Shown here: one piece after another, positions 42,385 through 54,554 of the stretch
Layout: every line of letters starts with the position of its first letter
Numbering within the stretch: the first letter of the stretch is position 1
Source: Kuschelorhynchus macadamiae
Taxonomy: Eukaryota; Arthropoda; Insecta; Coleoptera; Curculionidae
NCBI GenBank assembly: GCA_030620095.1
Contig: JAUTXW010002105.1
Span: 166,501-230,500 of the forward strand
Length of the DNA: 64,000 nt
Direction of reading: 5' to 3'
Notes under the pieces: model-generated
What the model was told of the DNA's origin: nothing
Seen by the model: only the letters and a program-made list of their open reading frames with translations
Databases searched by the model: none
Translations under genes and position numbers: made by a program

Positions 42385-42735
42385 GTAGAATACCTGGCTT
42401 TAATAGCTTTTAACACTCGAGACCCTCTGTCGTCGCACACCCCCAAGGCCAAACAATATGCAACGACGAAAAGTTTTATACACGCTCAAGGTTATATGAT
42501 GTTAAAAATCCTCAAGGCCAAACGATACAGCACACCTGGGCTCCCAAATCAAAGAACGAAAAGTTTGGTGCACGCTCAAGGTCATGTGACGTCACATGGC
42601 CTCGAAGCCGCGTGATGCGCGCTCAAGGCCATATGACGTCACATCGCCTCAAGGCCAAACTACACAGCACACCTGGGCTCTCAAGGTCAGGAGTAGTGGT
42701 GGGGGGTGAACTAGTTCCCGTATTTGATATCTACT
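42385..42735. promoter_or_regulatory. PAL right terminal repeat with CRE/receptor-site array
   Basis: Inverse of the left end. TCAAGGTCA (42576-42584) is followed after two bases by TGACGTCA (42587-42594). A second pair reads TCAAGGCCA-ta-TGACGTCA (about 42632). Terminal sequence GATATCTACT ends at 42735. Confidence 0.65.
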
Positions 42736-42741
42736 TACAAT
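42736..42741. other. TACAAT target duplication, right
   Basis: Second copy of the six bases found at 26387-26392. Confidence 0.85.
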
Positions 42742-44888
42742 GTATAATGGCACCAAATAAATTTTTGTATCTCTAGCTATGATCAAATAGCTTATTTTAG
42801 GTAACAAATTCCTTGTATAATTTTTTCCGTCCAAAAAAAAAATTAAAATCCTATCCTATCCTATATTTTCTTTCATATTACGTTTTTCCTAACATTTCTA
42901 TACTTTTCAGTTCTGAACAAAGTAATATTTTATCTATAATTTTCTTTATTGGATAAAAAGGTCATACCTGCAGCAATTAATCCTGCGGTATAGTATTGGG
43001 AATTAGGATTGTTGGGCAATATAAAATACATTTTCTAAATTTTGTTCAAAAATATTATTTTTCATCAATTTATAATTATTTTCTTTTTAATTTCCTTTAT
43101 TGCTGAAAATAAAATATTTTGCTAATAACAATATTTTAAATATAAGTAAAAATGCGACACTGAACAGTAGGTAATTAAAATATATATTTTTTTATCTAAT
43201 AAAACACATAAAATCACATGTACCTAGATAAAAATAAAATTGAATGAACAAACACATTTAGATTTACTATATTGTTTATACCAAGATTTTTAATATCATC
43301 TTTCAATGAACGATATGTACAAGATACTCTAAAAGGTGGGTAACTCTGAAAAAATGTCGTGATATCAAATCAAATCAAAAAAGTTTTAAATCAAAACCCA
43401 GAGACCTACAATTTTATAGAGCTCATCCTTGGTAAATTGTACAACAGATGTTAAGAGGTAAAATCCCTTGATATTTCCGCTGACAAAGATGGGCATAAAA
43501 GAATGGAGATACATTTCTAGATACTTTTATTGAAAAATATGGGCTGTCATTTTTTAATTAATAATATATTGATTACAATAAAAAGGGCCTAAACCCTCAA
43601 AACCCCAAAAAGCAATATATCATTCGCCAAATAAAATAAGTTACTAAATATTTTGGAAAAAGTTTCAAATCATATGTTAGAAGCAGAGCTGGACATACTT
43701 TTATAGTTCACTACAAGAGTAGTTAAAACTACGTAATTAGCTACTTTTTGATGAAAAACAGTTGTATTCAAAATACTTTATATTTTTACAAAACAGTCTA
43801 AAAATTAGTTATTTTAACTACCTTTTGGTATTTACCAGATGATACTTGGAAAAAAACATATTCTCATATCAAAATATAGTTTAAAAACCTACTATTTTTT
43901 TCATTTTAACTTATTTATTTGGGAGCAATAACAACGAATTGTACTGTTTATAATTGTATGTGAATCTTGATATTTATATTATTTACTTGATACTTTTACA
44001 AACACCAAATATTAAAAAAAAACATAATAATAAGCACTAACTAAAACTACACCTAAAACCTAAAACTAAAGGACAATATTTCGATTTTACTTAAAAACTT
44101 ATCTTTTCTTAACTTTAACTAACTTTAGGTACATAAATAGGTATATAAGTACTTATGGTACATTAATTTAATGTAATAAATATAAATTTCATAAAATTAA
44201 TTTTTCTCCATTTTTGAAGTGTTTTATCTTTCCGTATCTTTAAACTAACTTAAGGTACATAAATAAGTATATAAGTACTTATGCTATAATAATATATAAA
44301 AATATCATAAATTATATAATAATACAAAATAATGTCTAATGAGGTAGAGACAATTAATGCACATTCACCAACCTGTCCAGAAACATTAGTGGCGAAAAAC
44401 AATAAAACATATATTTCCCTATTTGTGATATACTTATGTAAAAAAAAAACATTTTTATAGCATGAATAAATTCTGTATTTTAGTACTTATTTAAAACTAC
44501 GACAAGAGGCCTGTTAGTCCAGGAATCATGGAGATGGATTGCAACATTTTTCCAGTAGTCTGAACATATGAGAGCACAAACTCGGTGATAACTAAATTAA
44601 TTTATCTCAAAAATTATTTTTTTTGTGATGTGGTCGGCCTATGTATTAGCACTCTGCACATTCTTAAACAACCCTTTGAGAGGTATTATTATTGAATGAA
44701 AAAAGTCCAAAATTATATTATTCAAGTGACAACCTCTAAAAGTGACTTTGGTTTCTAGGCTATGTTACATATGAGTATGGTATATATAAAATTAATTGAT
44801 ATTTTAAGATTTGAAAGTTATTTTTTACAATAAGTATGATCATTTAAAGTAGAACTTGAAATCAAAATAGACGTTTTTAAAGTTTCTT
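42742..44888. other. AT-rich intergenic DNA
   Basis: No gene, tandem repeat or element end recognised. Two related phrases, ggtacataaataggtatataagtacttatg and its close copy, lie at about 44128 and 44253; both are near the 3' side of the decayed transposase gene. Confidence 0.5.
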
Positions 44889-47800
44889 TTATAATTTTTT
44901 TTCTATAGAATTTGGTTTCGCAATATTTTTTCTTAACTTTTTTCTTTTTTTTGTTGAAAAAAAATTTTGTACTTCGATTCTTTTATTGGCAGGTTCTTTA
45001 GATTTTTGTACATTTATTGATTTATTAATTATTGAAGATTGTGATGCCATAGAGCCTAAGGTATTAAGAGATTTTACATGTCTATAAATATGTTCTTTCT
45101 CTTCATCAGTATAAACAAAACAGTTCAAATTTTTTTGAAGTTAAAGCACCTCATCTTTAACCTTATTCGACAATTCTTTTAAACATTTTTTAGAAACAGA
45201 TTGTACAGCCAAACTACTTAGCAAATCTGTCACCTCTGTCTTTTTTTTGACTCATTTACCTGAATACCTTCTGCTGTACAATTATTTTCCACTGAACTGA
45301 CTAATGCATTAAGGTTAACATAATGAATATGCTTACATATAGTAGCTTGTATAGAGTAATCTAAACAAGAGCACTGAAAAGAATGCACACATATATGACA
45401 ATATATACAACTTAAAGCACAACAAATATCATTTTTAACTTTCGTAACAGTATATTTAATCTCATTATTTCCATCCACAATGTCGTAAACATTTGCATCC
45501 CTTATAGAAATGTCCAAAGTAATGTTTAGTGCAAGTCTGTGTCTATTTTTTATTTTGTTTAGATGTACATTAGCCTTTCCCTTTGTCAATTTGATAATTC
45601 GTCCCACAGTTTTGTCCCGTAAAAATTTTTGAAGAGAATGTAAGGATTTGTCTAGTCTCTTAATTTTTTTCCCTTCTAGGTAGTCATATTTAATGATTTT
45701 GTGCATGCTCTCAAGACGCATATTTGTGTTAATGCCACTAGCCTTACGATAGCAATAAGCCCAAAGAGATCGGTTAGAACAGTAATGATTCATTAAATAA
45801 TCATACATATTCTTGGTATTATCATCATTAGATAAAATTAATAAGAAAGATGCAAATTCTTCCTCAAAACAATTTTCATCCAAGCAAGTTTGAAGATATT
45901 TTAATGTTTTATACACACATTTTCGTTTTTCTGGATCTACAACTTTAGACAAATTTTGTTGCCAAGCCCTATATACATGCCAAGAGCAATATAGTTGTTT
46001 TTTTAACTAAACCCATAATCCGTGTCCAAGCATTAAAATAAACATTTGTAACATCCGTCATGAATACATCACAACTAAAGCAACTTTCGCTAACATGCAA
46101 AGTTGCCTTTTTTATGTAGGAAAAAAAAATTTCATATACATATGTGTCTTTCCTATTAGCAAAAAGGAATGCAACTGGAAACCCTTCACCAAATTCGTCT
46201 AAGACTAACACTGTTGTCAGCTCAAAATCATAAGCGTTTAGACCGTGAGTGCCATCAACACAAATTATTTTGCTACCAAATTTTTTGAAAATGTCAATTT
46301 GAGTGGAATTCATAAATATTAAGCAAAAGTCATTAATACTTAAATTCCATTCAGATGTTTCAACTCCTTGTTCTTTAAAAAAAAGTACTGGGTTACTGGT
46401 ACTGCTGCTACATTCTTTTACCCACAGTTGAACACTAGTAGCATCGTCTTGGTGTCTGACTCCATCATTGATGTTAATATGGAATGCAGCTTTAATATTA
46501 TTAACATCCTTCCGAGTAATAATTTTGTCGCGACTGATGCCCCCCTCATAATTCCATGCAGACTCCAACACTCTATCAAAGAAAACAAAATAAATAAAAA
46601 ATATATTAAAACAGTGTTCAGTTTTAAAAGGCAAAGACAAGAGTTAAAGTTACCATGGATTTTCTATGATTATTCTGTGAATAATCACTCCATTCAAATA
46701 ATTTTTAGATGTCTGGAACACTCACAGAATATTCTATGAAATAGCTAACTGAAAAATTAAAGTAATCTGCAAAAATATTCTTTTTAACTGATTACAAAAA
46801 ATGAGGAGTTTACAGTATAACCCTATGTATTTTTGTATGCATGTACATTGATTATTCCTCGAAAGTTTCACAAATTTGAATTACATTTTCAGGGATTATT
46901 CAAGATATTGCTAGGGTTGTCTTATAATAAGCAATTGAAAAAATGTTAAAAATTAGGGAATGGTAATTTTCATTTTTTCAGCATGGTCTGTATTGAATTC
47001 AAGACCAACACACACATTCACCATATTATCAAATAACTACTTATTACTTACAATAAAACTCAAACACATATAGAACAAAAAATACAATTAATTTTATCTA
47101 AATTAGGTACCTATATATAACATACCACCACCCCATATTTCACAACTCTTAAAAGGTATAACAATAACTTATGATTGATTCCTGTAGTAACAGAAGGCAT
47201 ACTTTTCTACATCAAAACAAAAAAGGCTTGGCCCAAACTATCAAAAATGCAGTTTACATACCAAATTACAGGTTTTGATAAAAAAAAAGTTGCCTACTAG
47301 GACATGAAAACTTACACCAGAAACAAAATATGTCTATACTCCAATATTTAAAAAAAGAACTAGTCACAATTTAGCATTTTGTTGCATTTACTAGACCATT
47401 TAGGATATGTAAACATGCACTATACCACCTCCCTCCACCAAGAAAAAAATTCTTACATTTGGTTTGAACATAATGAACTGCCCGCTCCAATATTATCACC
47501 ATGTTAGCTATATTTTCTGTGATATAACCTGTGTGATAAAAAATATTATTAATTACCATAAGAAGATAGTACAAAATATATAAAACAATTTTGAGCAAGT
47601 AGTGATAAGAATACAAACCTAGTTGTAGGAATACCCATCAAAAGTTTCTGAGCTACATCTTTCTTACATTGCTTGGAAATACGTAAATGCTGGACGTCTT
47701 CATCATGACCATAATGAGTAGAAAAATATAAAATTGTACATTTGTTGGTAGGAATAGCTCTTCTTACAATTATTTGGCTGGTACAACCAAAATATTTACA

Positions 47801-48545
47801 GCTACCTTGAGATTTTTCATTGCGTTTCCGCATCTCTTCAGGGACGGGTTTTGATTTCCCTATTAAAATAAAAATGTATCTATGACAAATATTATACATA
47901 ATGTACATACTGTTTAAATTGTTACCTGATCTTGAGCACATCAGAACTAATTTTTCAGTATCACCACTTGCATTCCTTGTTACTCCCCTAGCTTTGTAAA
48001 AATTTATATTATAATTAATCTTCTCTCTCTCGAGCCAGTTTTCAAATTCTAAAACAATATACATTACAATGTGTACATTTATTAAAACTGAACACTGACA
48101 ACAACTATATTTTGTATTTGAATAAATAAACCCTATTAATATCTATTCAATACCTATAAGTAAACCTAAAATAACAATTTTGGTATATGCATTTAAGCTA
48201 ATAATGATTAACTAAATATTCATATTTACTTACCTTCAAATGTATCATAGTCTAAGTGATTTTCAGTAATTTGGAAACCATGTTTCAAACCTAAATGGTT
48301 TCTGAGGTCTTTGCTCGTTTTAAATGAAATGTTGCAACCTTCAAAACATCGAAAAATCGTTTTTTCGAAGCTATAATCTAAAATATAAGTAGATAGACTT
48401 TAAAAAACTGTGTGAAAAACCTTAAAAATGACTTTAACTTACACTTAGGAGCACTTTCTTGGAGATGCTTTTTACAATGTTTATTGAAATTTCCTTTAGA
48501 AGAAAATACTTTTTCACAAATACCGCACTCTAAATTAGAAGCCAT
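44889..48545 (-). pseudogene. Decayed MULE-type transposase gene with C2H2 and SWIM zinc fingers
   Basis: Exons on the minus strand are supported by GT-AG junctions: 48545-48443 (MASNLECGICEKVF, first C2H2 finger), 48377-48234 (second finger, FRCFEGC...NHLGLKH), 48048-47926, 47859-47619, and a long exon from 46572. The next likely exon at 47528 does not join in frame. The long exon has the MULE core (ICVDGTHGLNAYDFELTTVL; VFMTDVTNVYFNAW) and later a SWIM motif (CSCLDYSIQATICKHIH). The frame changes at a run of seven A near 46005 and again near 45243, and the tail (NTLGSMASQSSIINKSI) lies in another frame at 44889-45128. Related to Mutator-like, perhaps Phantom-type, transposases. Not functional as read. 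Confidence 0.75.
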
Positions 48546-48950
48546 TTCAAATTCCAACAAAAATTAAACAAAAATTATTCAAAAAAAAGAGGATAAATAA
48601 TACACAAAACTTTTCTCGGTTTCGGTTTTTGTTTTTACAACGAGAATGGTGCCAAAGTTGTCAGTATTCAAACAACTGACACGTGACGTTTACGTGTAGA
48701 AACGCGGCAACGTTGTATTCCAAACAGGCGAGAGTTAGCCGCTGGTGTAATTAGGCAATCCAGCGACCTGTCAAATTCATTTTCGGATGACAGTGGTTGG
48801 CACACAAAACGTAAACAAACATGCGTAAATAATGAGTTTATTGTTTTAAATATCAATTATCTGTTTGACTCTTGAGTTCATAAGTTTATTTCGGCGTGTT
48901 TTTATAAAGTTGTCCTTTCAAAAGCGTTTTATTCAATAAAACTGACTAAA
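48546..48950. promoter_or_regulatory. Spacer between divergent transposase genes, with element left end
   Basis: The 405 bases between the two starts contain the ISL2EU-type end (48705-48775) and presumably both promoters. A CRE-like acgtgacgt occurs at about 48681. No TATA box is obvious. Confidence 0.4.
48705..48775. mobile_element. Probable left terminal region of an ISL2EU-type transposon
   Basis: cggcaacgttgtattccaaa to ctgtcaaa is the inverse of 25471-25547. It lies 175 bases upstream of the THAP-DDE start. Opposite orientation at the two loci fits left and right ends of one family. Exact ends and the short target duplication could not be fixed. Confidence 0.5.
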
Positions 48951-51152
48951 ATGCCTGTAACTTGCATTGTGTTTGGCTGTGGAAGTCGTCGCGATCGGGA
49001 CAATATTTCCTTTTTTAGAATTCCTACTGTTCTAAATCTTCCAAAGAAACCTGAGAAAAATGCATTGTCTTCCAAACGTAGGGCTCTGTGGATAGCTGCT
49101 ATAAAGCGTGCTGATTTGACAGAATCCAAATTAAAGTACCAAAGAGTCTGTAGCAGGCACTTTATTACAGGTAAGAATAGTATCAATGTATCATATTTAT
49201 TAGAGTTTTTAGATACTCAAGCTCATCTCAAACATGCTTTATTGCTAATAGAGTATTATATAGTTTTTGTCCATATTTTAAATTTTTATATATGAGTATT
49301 AGGGACTAAACTTATTATCTAATAATCATTGGAAAAAATAAAAATATAAAAAATATCATTACAAGCAGCTAAAAAAGCCAAAAGAGGTAAAGTCGTCTCC
49401 AAGTTCTAGCCCAAAACAAATGAGCAATAGACAAGCAAAATTAAATTGTACACCCACAAACTATAAATATCTTTATGTGTACATGTCTATGTAATTTCAT
49501 TTTTTATATAAAATTGTTCAATTCTTTAGGTGAGCCTGCCGATTTAGAGAACGAAGGGCATCCAGACTGGGTTCCCTCCCAAAATATGGGACACACAGCA
49601 CGAAGTGTCATAAAGAGACCTCATGATGTTGACCGAAAAGAACGGCTAGACAAAAGACACAAGATACAGCTATTAGGGGTAAGGCAAATAAAATTTTGAA
49701 ATCCTATTGGACGCATAATATACTTTTCTTGTAGGCATGTTTTTTTTTCCACTTGATATAATTGCTTTTTCAAGAAGTATTTAAATCAATTGGATTTTTT
49801 AATTGAAAACTGAAACAACCATTTTCGGGTCTCTGTTATTTCTGAGATCGAATCGTGATTTAGCTGCATGAAAATGGAGATTGTAAATGTAAAAATGTCT
49901 GATTTTATAACAACATAAAATTTAAAATATAAGAATCAAACTGGGTTTTTGGATTACAGATGACAGGCGATAAATGTCAAATGATAACAAAAGCCTACTA
50001 AACCTAATTTGATTTTAGTGCACCATGCAAATTAATAAATTAATCTAATTTATATGTAGACTCAAACAATTTTTCTTTTAATAGGAGCAAAGTGACTCAA
50101 ATCAAGACGTCCCACCTGAAGCCGAATCTGAAGAGGTAGATACTGGTGTCTCTACCCAAACTGACTTAACTATGGACGAACTAGCACAGCGTTTTGAACG
50201 GCTAAGCTTTGCATCAAAAAAGATTGAAATTCTGCAAAGAAGAGTGGACAATTCACCATTTGGATTAATATCAAATGTTGAAAAGTGGAAGTATTATTGT
50301 GGTTTCGATTATAAGTCTCTTAATTATATTTTATTTCCATTAGTAGTAGAATATATATCAGTATTAAGCACAACAGCTTTAAGTCCATTTAACCAATTAT
50401 TACTAACTTTAATAAAGCTACGCCTAGATTTGAACTTTAAGCTGTTAGCGTACAACTTTAAGACCTCACAAACTACAGCATCTGTATATTTTGAGAATAT
50501 TATTGATATCCTTTTCAGAAGATTTAAAGCTTTTATTATATGGCCAGAACGTAATATTTTACAAAAAAATGTACCATCTTGTTTTAAGGAAGCATTTCAT
50601 GATAAATGTACAGTAATTGTAGATTGCTTTGAAGTTTTTATAGAAAAGCCGCCATCGCTATTAACCCAACAACAATGTTGGTCAAATTACAAGCATCACC
50701 ATACAATTAAATTTTTAATTGGAATCACTCCACAGGGATGCATAAGTTATATAAGTGATGCTTGGGGAGGTAGAGCATCTGACAAACACATAGTTGAAAA
50801 TAGCAGCTTTTGTAATTATATTATACCTGGAGATATTGTTTTGGCTGATAGGGGATTTTTAATAAAAGAAACATTGGGTGTCCTCCAAGCAAAATTGCAT
50901 ATTCCTGCATTTACAAAGGGTAAAACACAGTTGCATCCTTTAGATATAGAAGAGACTCGGCAAATAGCTCATGTAAGAATACATGTCGAAAGAGTCATCG
51001 GGGTGATAAAAAATAAATATAAAATTTTAAAGGGGACCATTCCGATAAGCATGCTAAAAAAAGGTAATAACCCTGAGGGCCTTAACATGTTAGATAAAAT
51101 TATAGTTGTTTGCTGCGCTTTAGTGAATTTTTCTCCGCCCATTATAAAATAA
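48951..51152 (+). CDS. THAP-DDE_4 transposase, three exons (478 aa)
   Basis: Exons 48951-49170, 49530-49678 and 50085-51152, all with GT-AG borders; phases agree and the joined frame is open. An N-terminal THAP zinc domain (C5-x4-C10...C67-x2-H70, Trp47) binds DNA. A linker and coiled segment (LAQRFERLSFASKKIEIL) follow, then a helix-turn-helix-like block and a DDE_4 core: D303 (VIVDCFEVF), D378 (LADRGF), E425 (HVERVIGVIKNK). All catalytic residues are present. THAP plus DDE_4 together with a YqaJ gene is the set known from ISL2EU-type transposons; the matching YqaJ gene lies in opposite direction at 62.1-63.5 kb, beyond the Gypsy insertion. Could also be a domesticated copy, but its setting suggests a mobile element. 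Confidence 0.8.
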
Positions 51153-51722
51153 AAACAATTAAGTGTAGATCTGCCATTTTTGATGGGTTGCTTATTGTTT
51201 ATATTGTAAATTAAATAATTACAATTGAATAATAAAATTGTTTTTTGATTATACCAATTGTCAAGAATAATGCATGGAAGAAACGCATGTGTAAATATTT
51301 TTCTTGTTAGATAAAATTGTACTATTTGTTAATAATTATTATTACTATATATTAATAGTGTAAAATAATGAAAGCTGTCTTGTCCATTAAATAGCCTTTA
51401 AAATATATATATTTAAATATCTACAAATGAAATAAACATATAAAATTTATAATTTTGGTGTTTTATTGTTCCCTTCAAAAGTATGTATATCTATTTAGGT
51501 GCACGAAGCCTTTATTTCTGAAATGCAGCCTCGTAAAGGTGCAGCCAAAAAAAATTAAGTTACGACTTTTGACATTTAGATTTTAAAATACCTTTCCTAT
51601 GCATGTTTTCAGTGAAATTAAACTAAGAGTACATTTTTGACATAAAACTACTCAGATATTTTTTAGAAGTTTGAAGATATGATATAGCTCCACTGTCAAA
51701 AATATATTTTCACAAAGTATAA
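51153..51722. other. 3' flank of the transposase and first unit of a split tandem repeat
   Basis: AATAAA signals lie at about 51229. 51497-51722 (gtgcacgaagcctttatttc and following) pairs with 61552-61760. Together with 61424-61550 it makes one unit of about 350 bp that the Gypsy element interrupts. Confidence 0.65.
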
Positions 51723-51726
51723 GAGT
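51723..51726. other. GAGT target duplication of the Gypsy element, left
   Basis: GAGT also occurs at 61424-61427, directly after the other LTR. Confidence 0.75.
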
Positions 51727-53234
51727 TATAACCTACTCTATTGTAAGGAAAATAAATTTCCTTAAAATAGGTTTTGTCATGCGAACGGCAGCTCTTCGTC
51801 AGGTGGCAAAGTGGGAATGAGCAAGGAATACTTACACCTTATTCTGGGCGCCACTCAGTTTGAATATTCAATTGTTCGTAGAGCTCTTAACTGAGAAATT
51901 CCGCTCTAAAAAAAAACTGTTCAAAAGAAACACTTGAAATAAGTTCCAATTCGTTTACTTTACCTTTTTTTTTTTTTTTTGTCCTTTTTTTTTTAAACAA
52001 TTGTAATGTCTTATTAATATTTGACAATGATTTTGGCAATAAAGATGAATTTAGATATAAAATGAAAATGATGTTTTAGAACCAACTCTGATAATTTAAT
52101 TGACACGCAAACTTTAATAAAGAAACTCGAATAACTATCCATATACCACTTTCTTGATCAAGAACTGACGTATATAAGAATATCTGCTATATAAATACCG
52201 TATAATCAATAATTAGTAAGCATACTATTTCAAACCTTAATATCAGATTAGGTTTTACATAACTAATCAGATACCAACATATTATAAAATAAAATGGTTA
52301 ATAAATAAAATAGAACAAAAAATTAATTAATAGAACATGCCTGAAGGGCTGAAAATTCTATTAGGTTAATCATAAAAAATATATATATATTCTACAAAAA
52401 AAATAATTAAACTGGATTGAACTGGCCTTTTATCCAAAACTGTAGGTACTTGGCTGCGGAACTAGAGGAACAGCTACTCAGCTACACTAGCAACAAGTGG
52501 ATATCAGCACGTGGTCAAACCATGTGGACCCAATAAAAACCATAAACCAAGTTAAGTATCGATTTCTTTGAAAATCCCTTCAAAGAATGCCCAGGGCTTT
52601 TCTATATAGCCAGAGGGAGGAGTAGAAAAAAGGGGTTAAATCCCAAGGTAAAAACCCTGTAAAAAATATTACAGTAAAAAACATGGCCTTGAAGATGAAG
52701 TAATAATAAAATTGCTTACCTTATTAGCTTAAGGGTTTCATCACATAATATAAAAAAAAGGTAAAGGAAACAGAAGTTTTCCTAACTAACTAATTTAGTG
52801 CAAACATGCCGCACTAGGCAAAAGAAAATGAACTCAAGACTTTCACATTACATGTCGTCTTTAAGACATCCAAGATGCCAGACCAAAAGTGACCTATATC
52901 AAAATGGCCCTTCACCTTCCCACTTCAATCAACAGCTGATTGAACAAGGAGAAGCCACACTACATCAAAAATATGAAATTTAAGGAAATCACCTTGAAGG
53001 AGAAATAAGATTTCATGAGATTCACATTTGAGAACTGGCAACGTTGTAGAGACATTTCAAAGACAGCTGACTTGTTGACAGAAAGGTGTTTCGGTTGGTA
53101 ACAATTGTACCCCAGGGTTGCGTAAAATAGATTTACATGTTCAAAGCGAGTGCAAACTAAAATAATTGTTTAAATTCTTACCAGAGTTAACAAAATATAA
53201 ATAAATAGTAGGATTTTAAATTTAAAATGCTACA
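51727..53234 (-). repeat. Gypsy 3' LTR
   Basis: 1508 bp. Differs from 59934-61423 mainly by a longer T run near 51969-51995. On the element strand a purine tract (ggagagggg) lies just inside at about 53237-53246, a good polypurine primer. Confidence 0.85.
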
Positions 53235-54554
53235 TTGCCCCTCTCCAAAAGAAAAAAATTAAAGGCTACATATTAGACTTTACATTTTTATGTGTATTAA
53301 AGGGTCAAAACAAAATAAATCATTTTCTCTAGTTTATATTCTGAATCCTAACAACAAAATTTACATTATTAATAGTAATTTTAAAGGGAAAGGCAGTTTT
53401 TAGTTTTGTCAATGATTTTAGTTTTGATATCTGACGTGTATCATTCGTCCTCAGAGGAAGTCACTATAGGTAGGTCACAATATGGATCAAGGTTTCAAAT
53501 TGGGGGGTCATAGTTGGGTATGTCTACTAAAATTGACAAAACCATAGTACAAAAAAAAACACCAAGAACAGGGCAAAACCATCTCAGAATTATCTGAATA
53601 ATATCTAAATAAAGCTACATCTAATAAAAGAAAAAACTGTACATATATCACTTCAATCTAGTGATATTTAGAGTAAAAAGGAACTAAAACTACTAATCAT
53701 AGTTTTCATGAATCAGAAATGAGATGTGAAGCATAGTTTTCAAATAGGACATCATATAATGGTATAACAGCTTCAACATCACTAGGACACAATCCTTAGA
53801 TGTGAAAAAAAATAATATAAATATTATTTATATGATGAGGCACTATAAGCAATACTTAGTATGCTTTAGCACAGTCTGTTACGATGAACAGAAATTTAGT
53901 GACTAAGTCACAGAAGTAAACCTTCGTAAAGAGGTTGAATCCTAAGAAACAATATATACAAAAAGGTAATGAAGATAAAATGAATTATCTTTAAATACTT
54001 GATTTGGTTTATCACCAAGGATACAAATCAAAAGGTAAGTTTGTCCAAATTGGAACAAGATATCTCAATCAACCTGAACAAGGCAGAGAACAAGGTAAAT
54101 CCCAAAATCGAATTCCACTTTGGAAAAGGTAAGGTAACTGTTAAAACTAACATATGGATATGCAAATAAAATCTAACATAAGAGAGGTACTTTGCAGAAT
54201 CCATAAGGTAAGGTGCATGTTCAACTAATAAATGAACCATGCAAATGTTAGTTAACATAAAATAAGAGAGGTAATTTACAATCAGCAAGGTAAGGTAAGC
54301 AAAAGATAAACTGATTTGGTAAATTGAAAAGATAATTTAAACACAAGTCATTTTGACACAATAAATGTTAAATATATAATATAAAGAGATAAAAGAAGTC
54401 TAGTATTAGAATTTCTTCAAGGTAACCTACATAATTGTAAGAGAGATAATATGAAAACAGTTTGGCTAGTGTCACTGTGGAAAATAACAAACACAATAAA
54501 GATAATAACTGTTAAGTGACACTGTCATTGAGATAGGTAATATCAAAATCAAAT
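53235..54554 (-). other. Gypsy internal 3' non-coding region
   Basis: 1.3 kb between pol and the 3' LTR. Only short frames with stop codons; no envelope-like gene. Confidence 0.65.

Larger units (their letters stand above)
26393..42735. mobile_element. PAL element copy 2, complete 16.3-kb palindromic Polinton-type element
   Basis: Both ends are present: AGTAGATATCAAATAC at the left and its inverse ending GATATCTACT at 42735, with TACAAT on each side. The outer arms (26393 to about 32855, and 36297 to 42735) are inverse copies of each other, differing by point changes and indels. The inner arms also pair but the left has a deletion of about 1 kb and rearrangements (32855-33260). Content: terminal regulatory array, tandem 269-bp repeats, acidic-protein gene, repeat modules, central coiled-coil gene. 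It has the integration hallmarks of a Polinton but none of its enzymes; it must be moved in trans if it moves at all. Confidence 0.85.

Noticed and set aside
42742..44888. Searched for genes or element ends
   Set aside because: Only AT-rich sequence and one weak pair of repeats seen.
53235..54554. Possible env gene of the Gypsy element
   Set aside because: Only short frames with stops and no signal peptide or transmembrane pattern.
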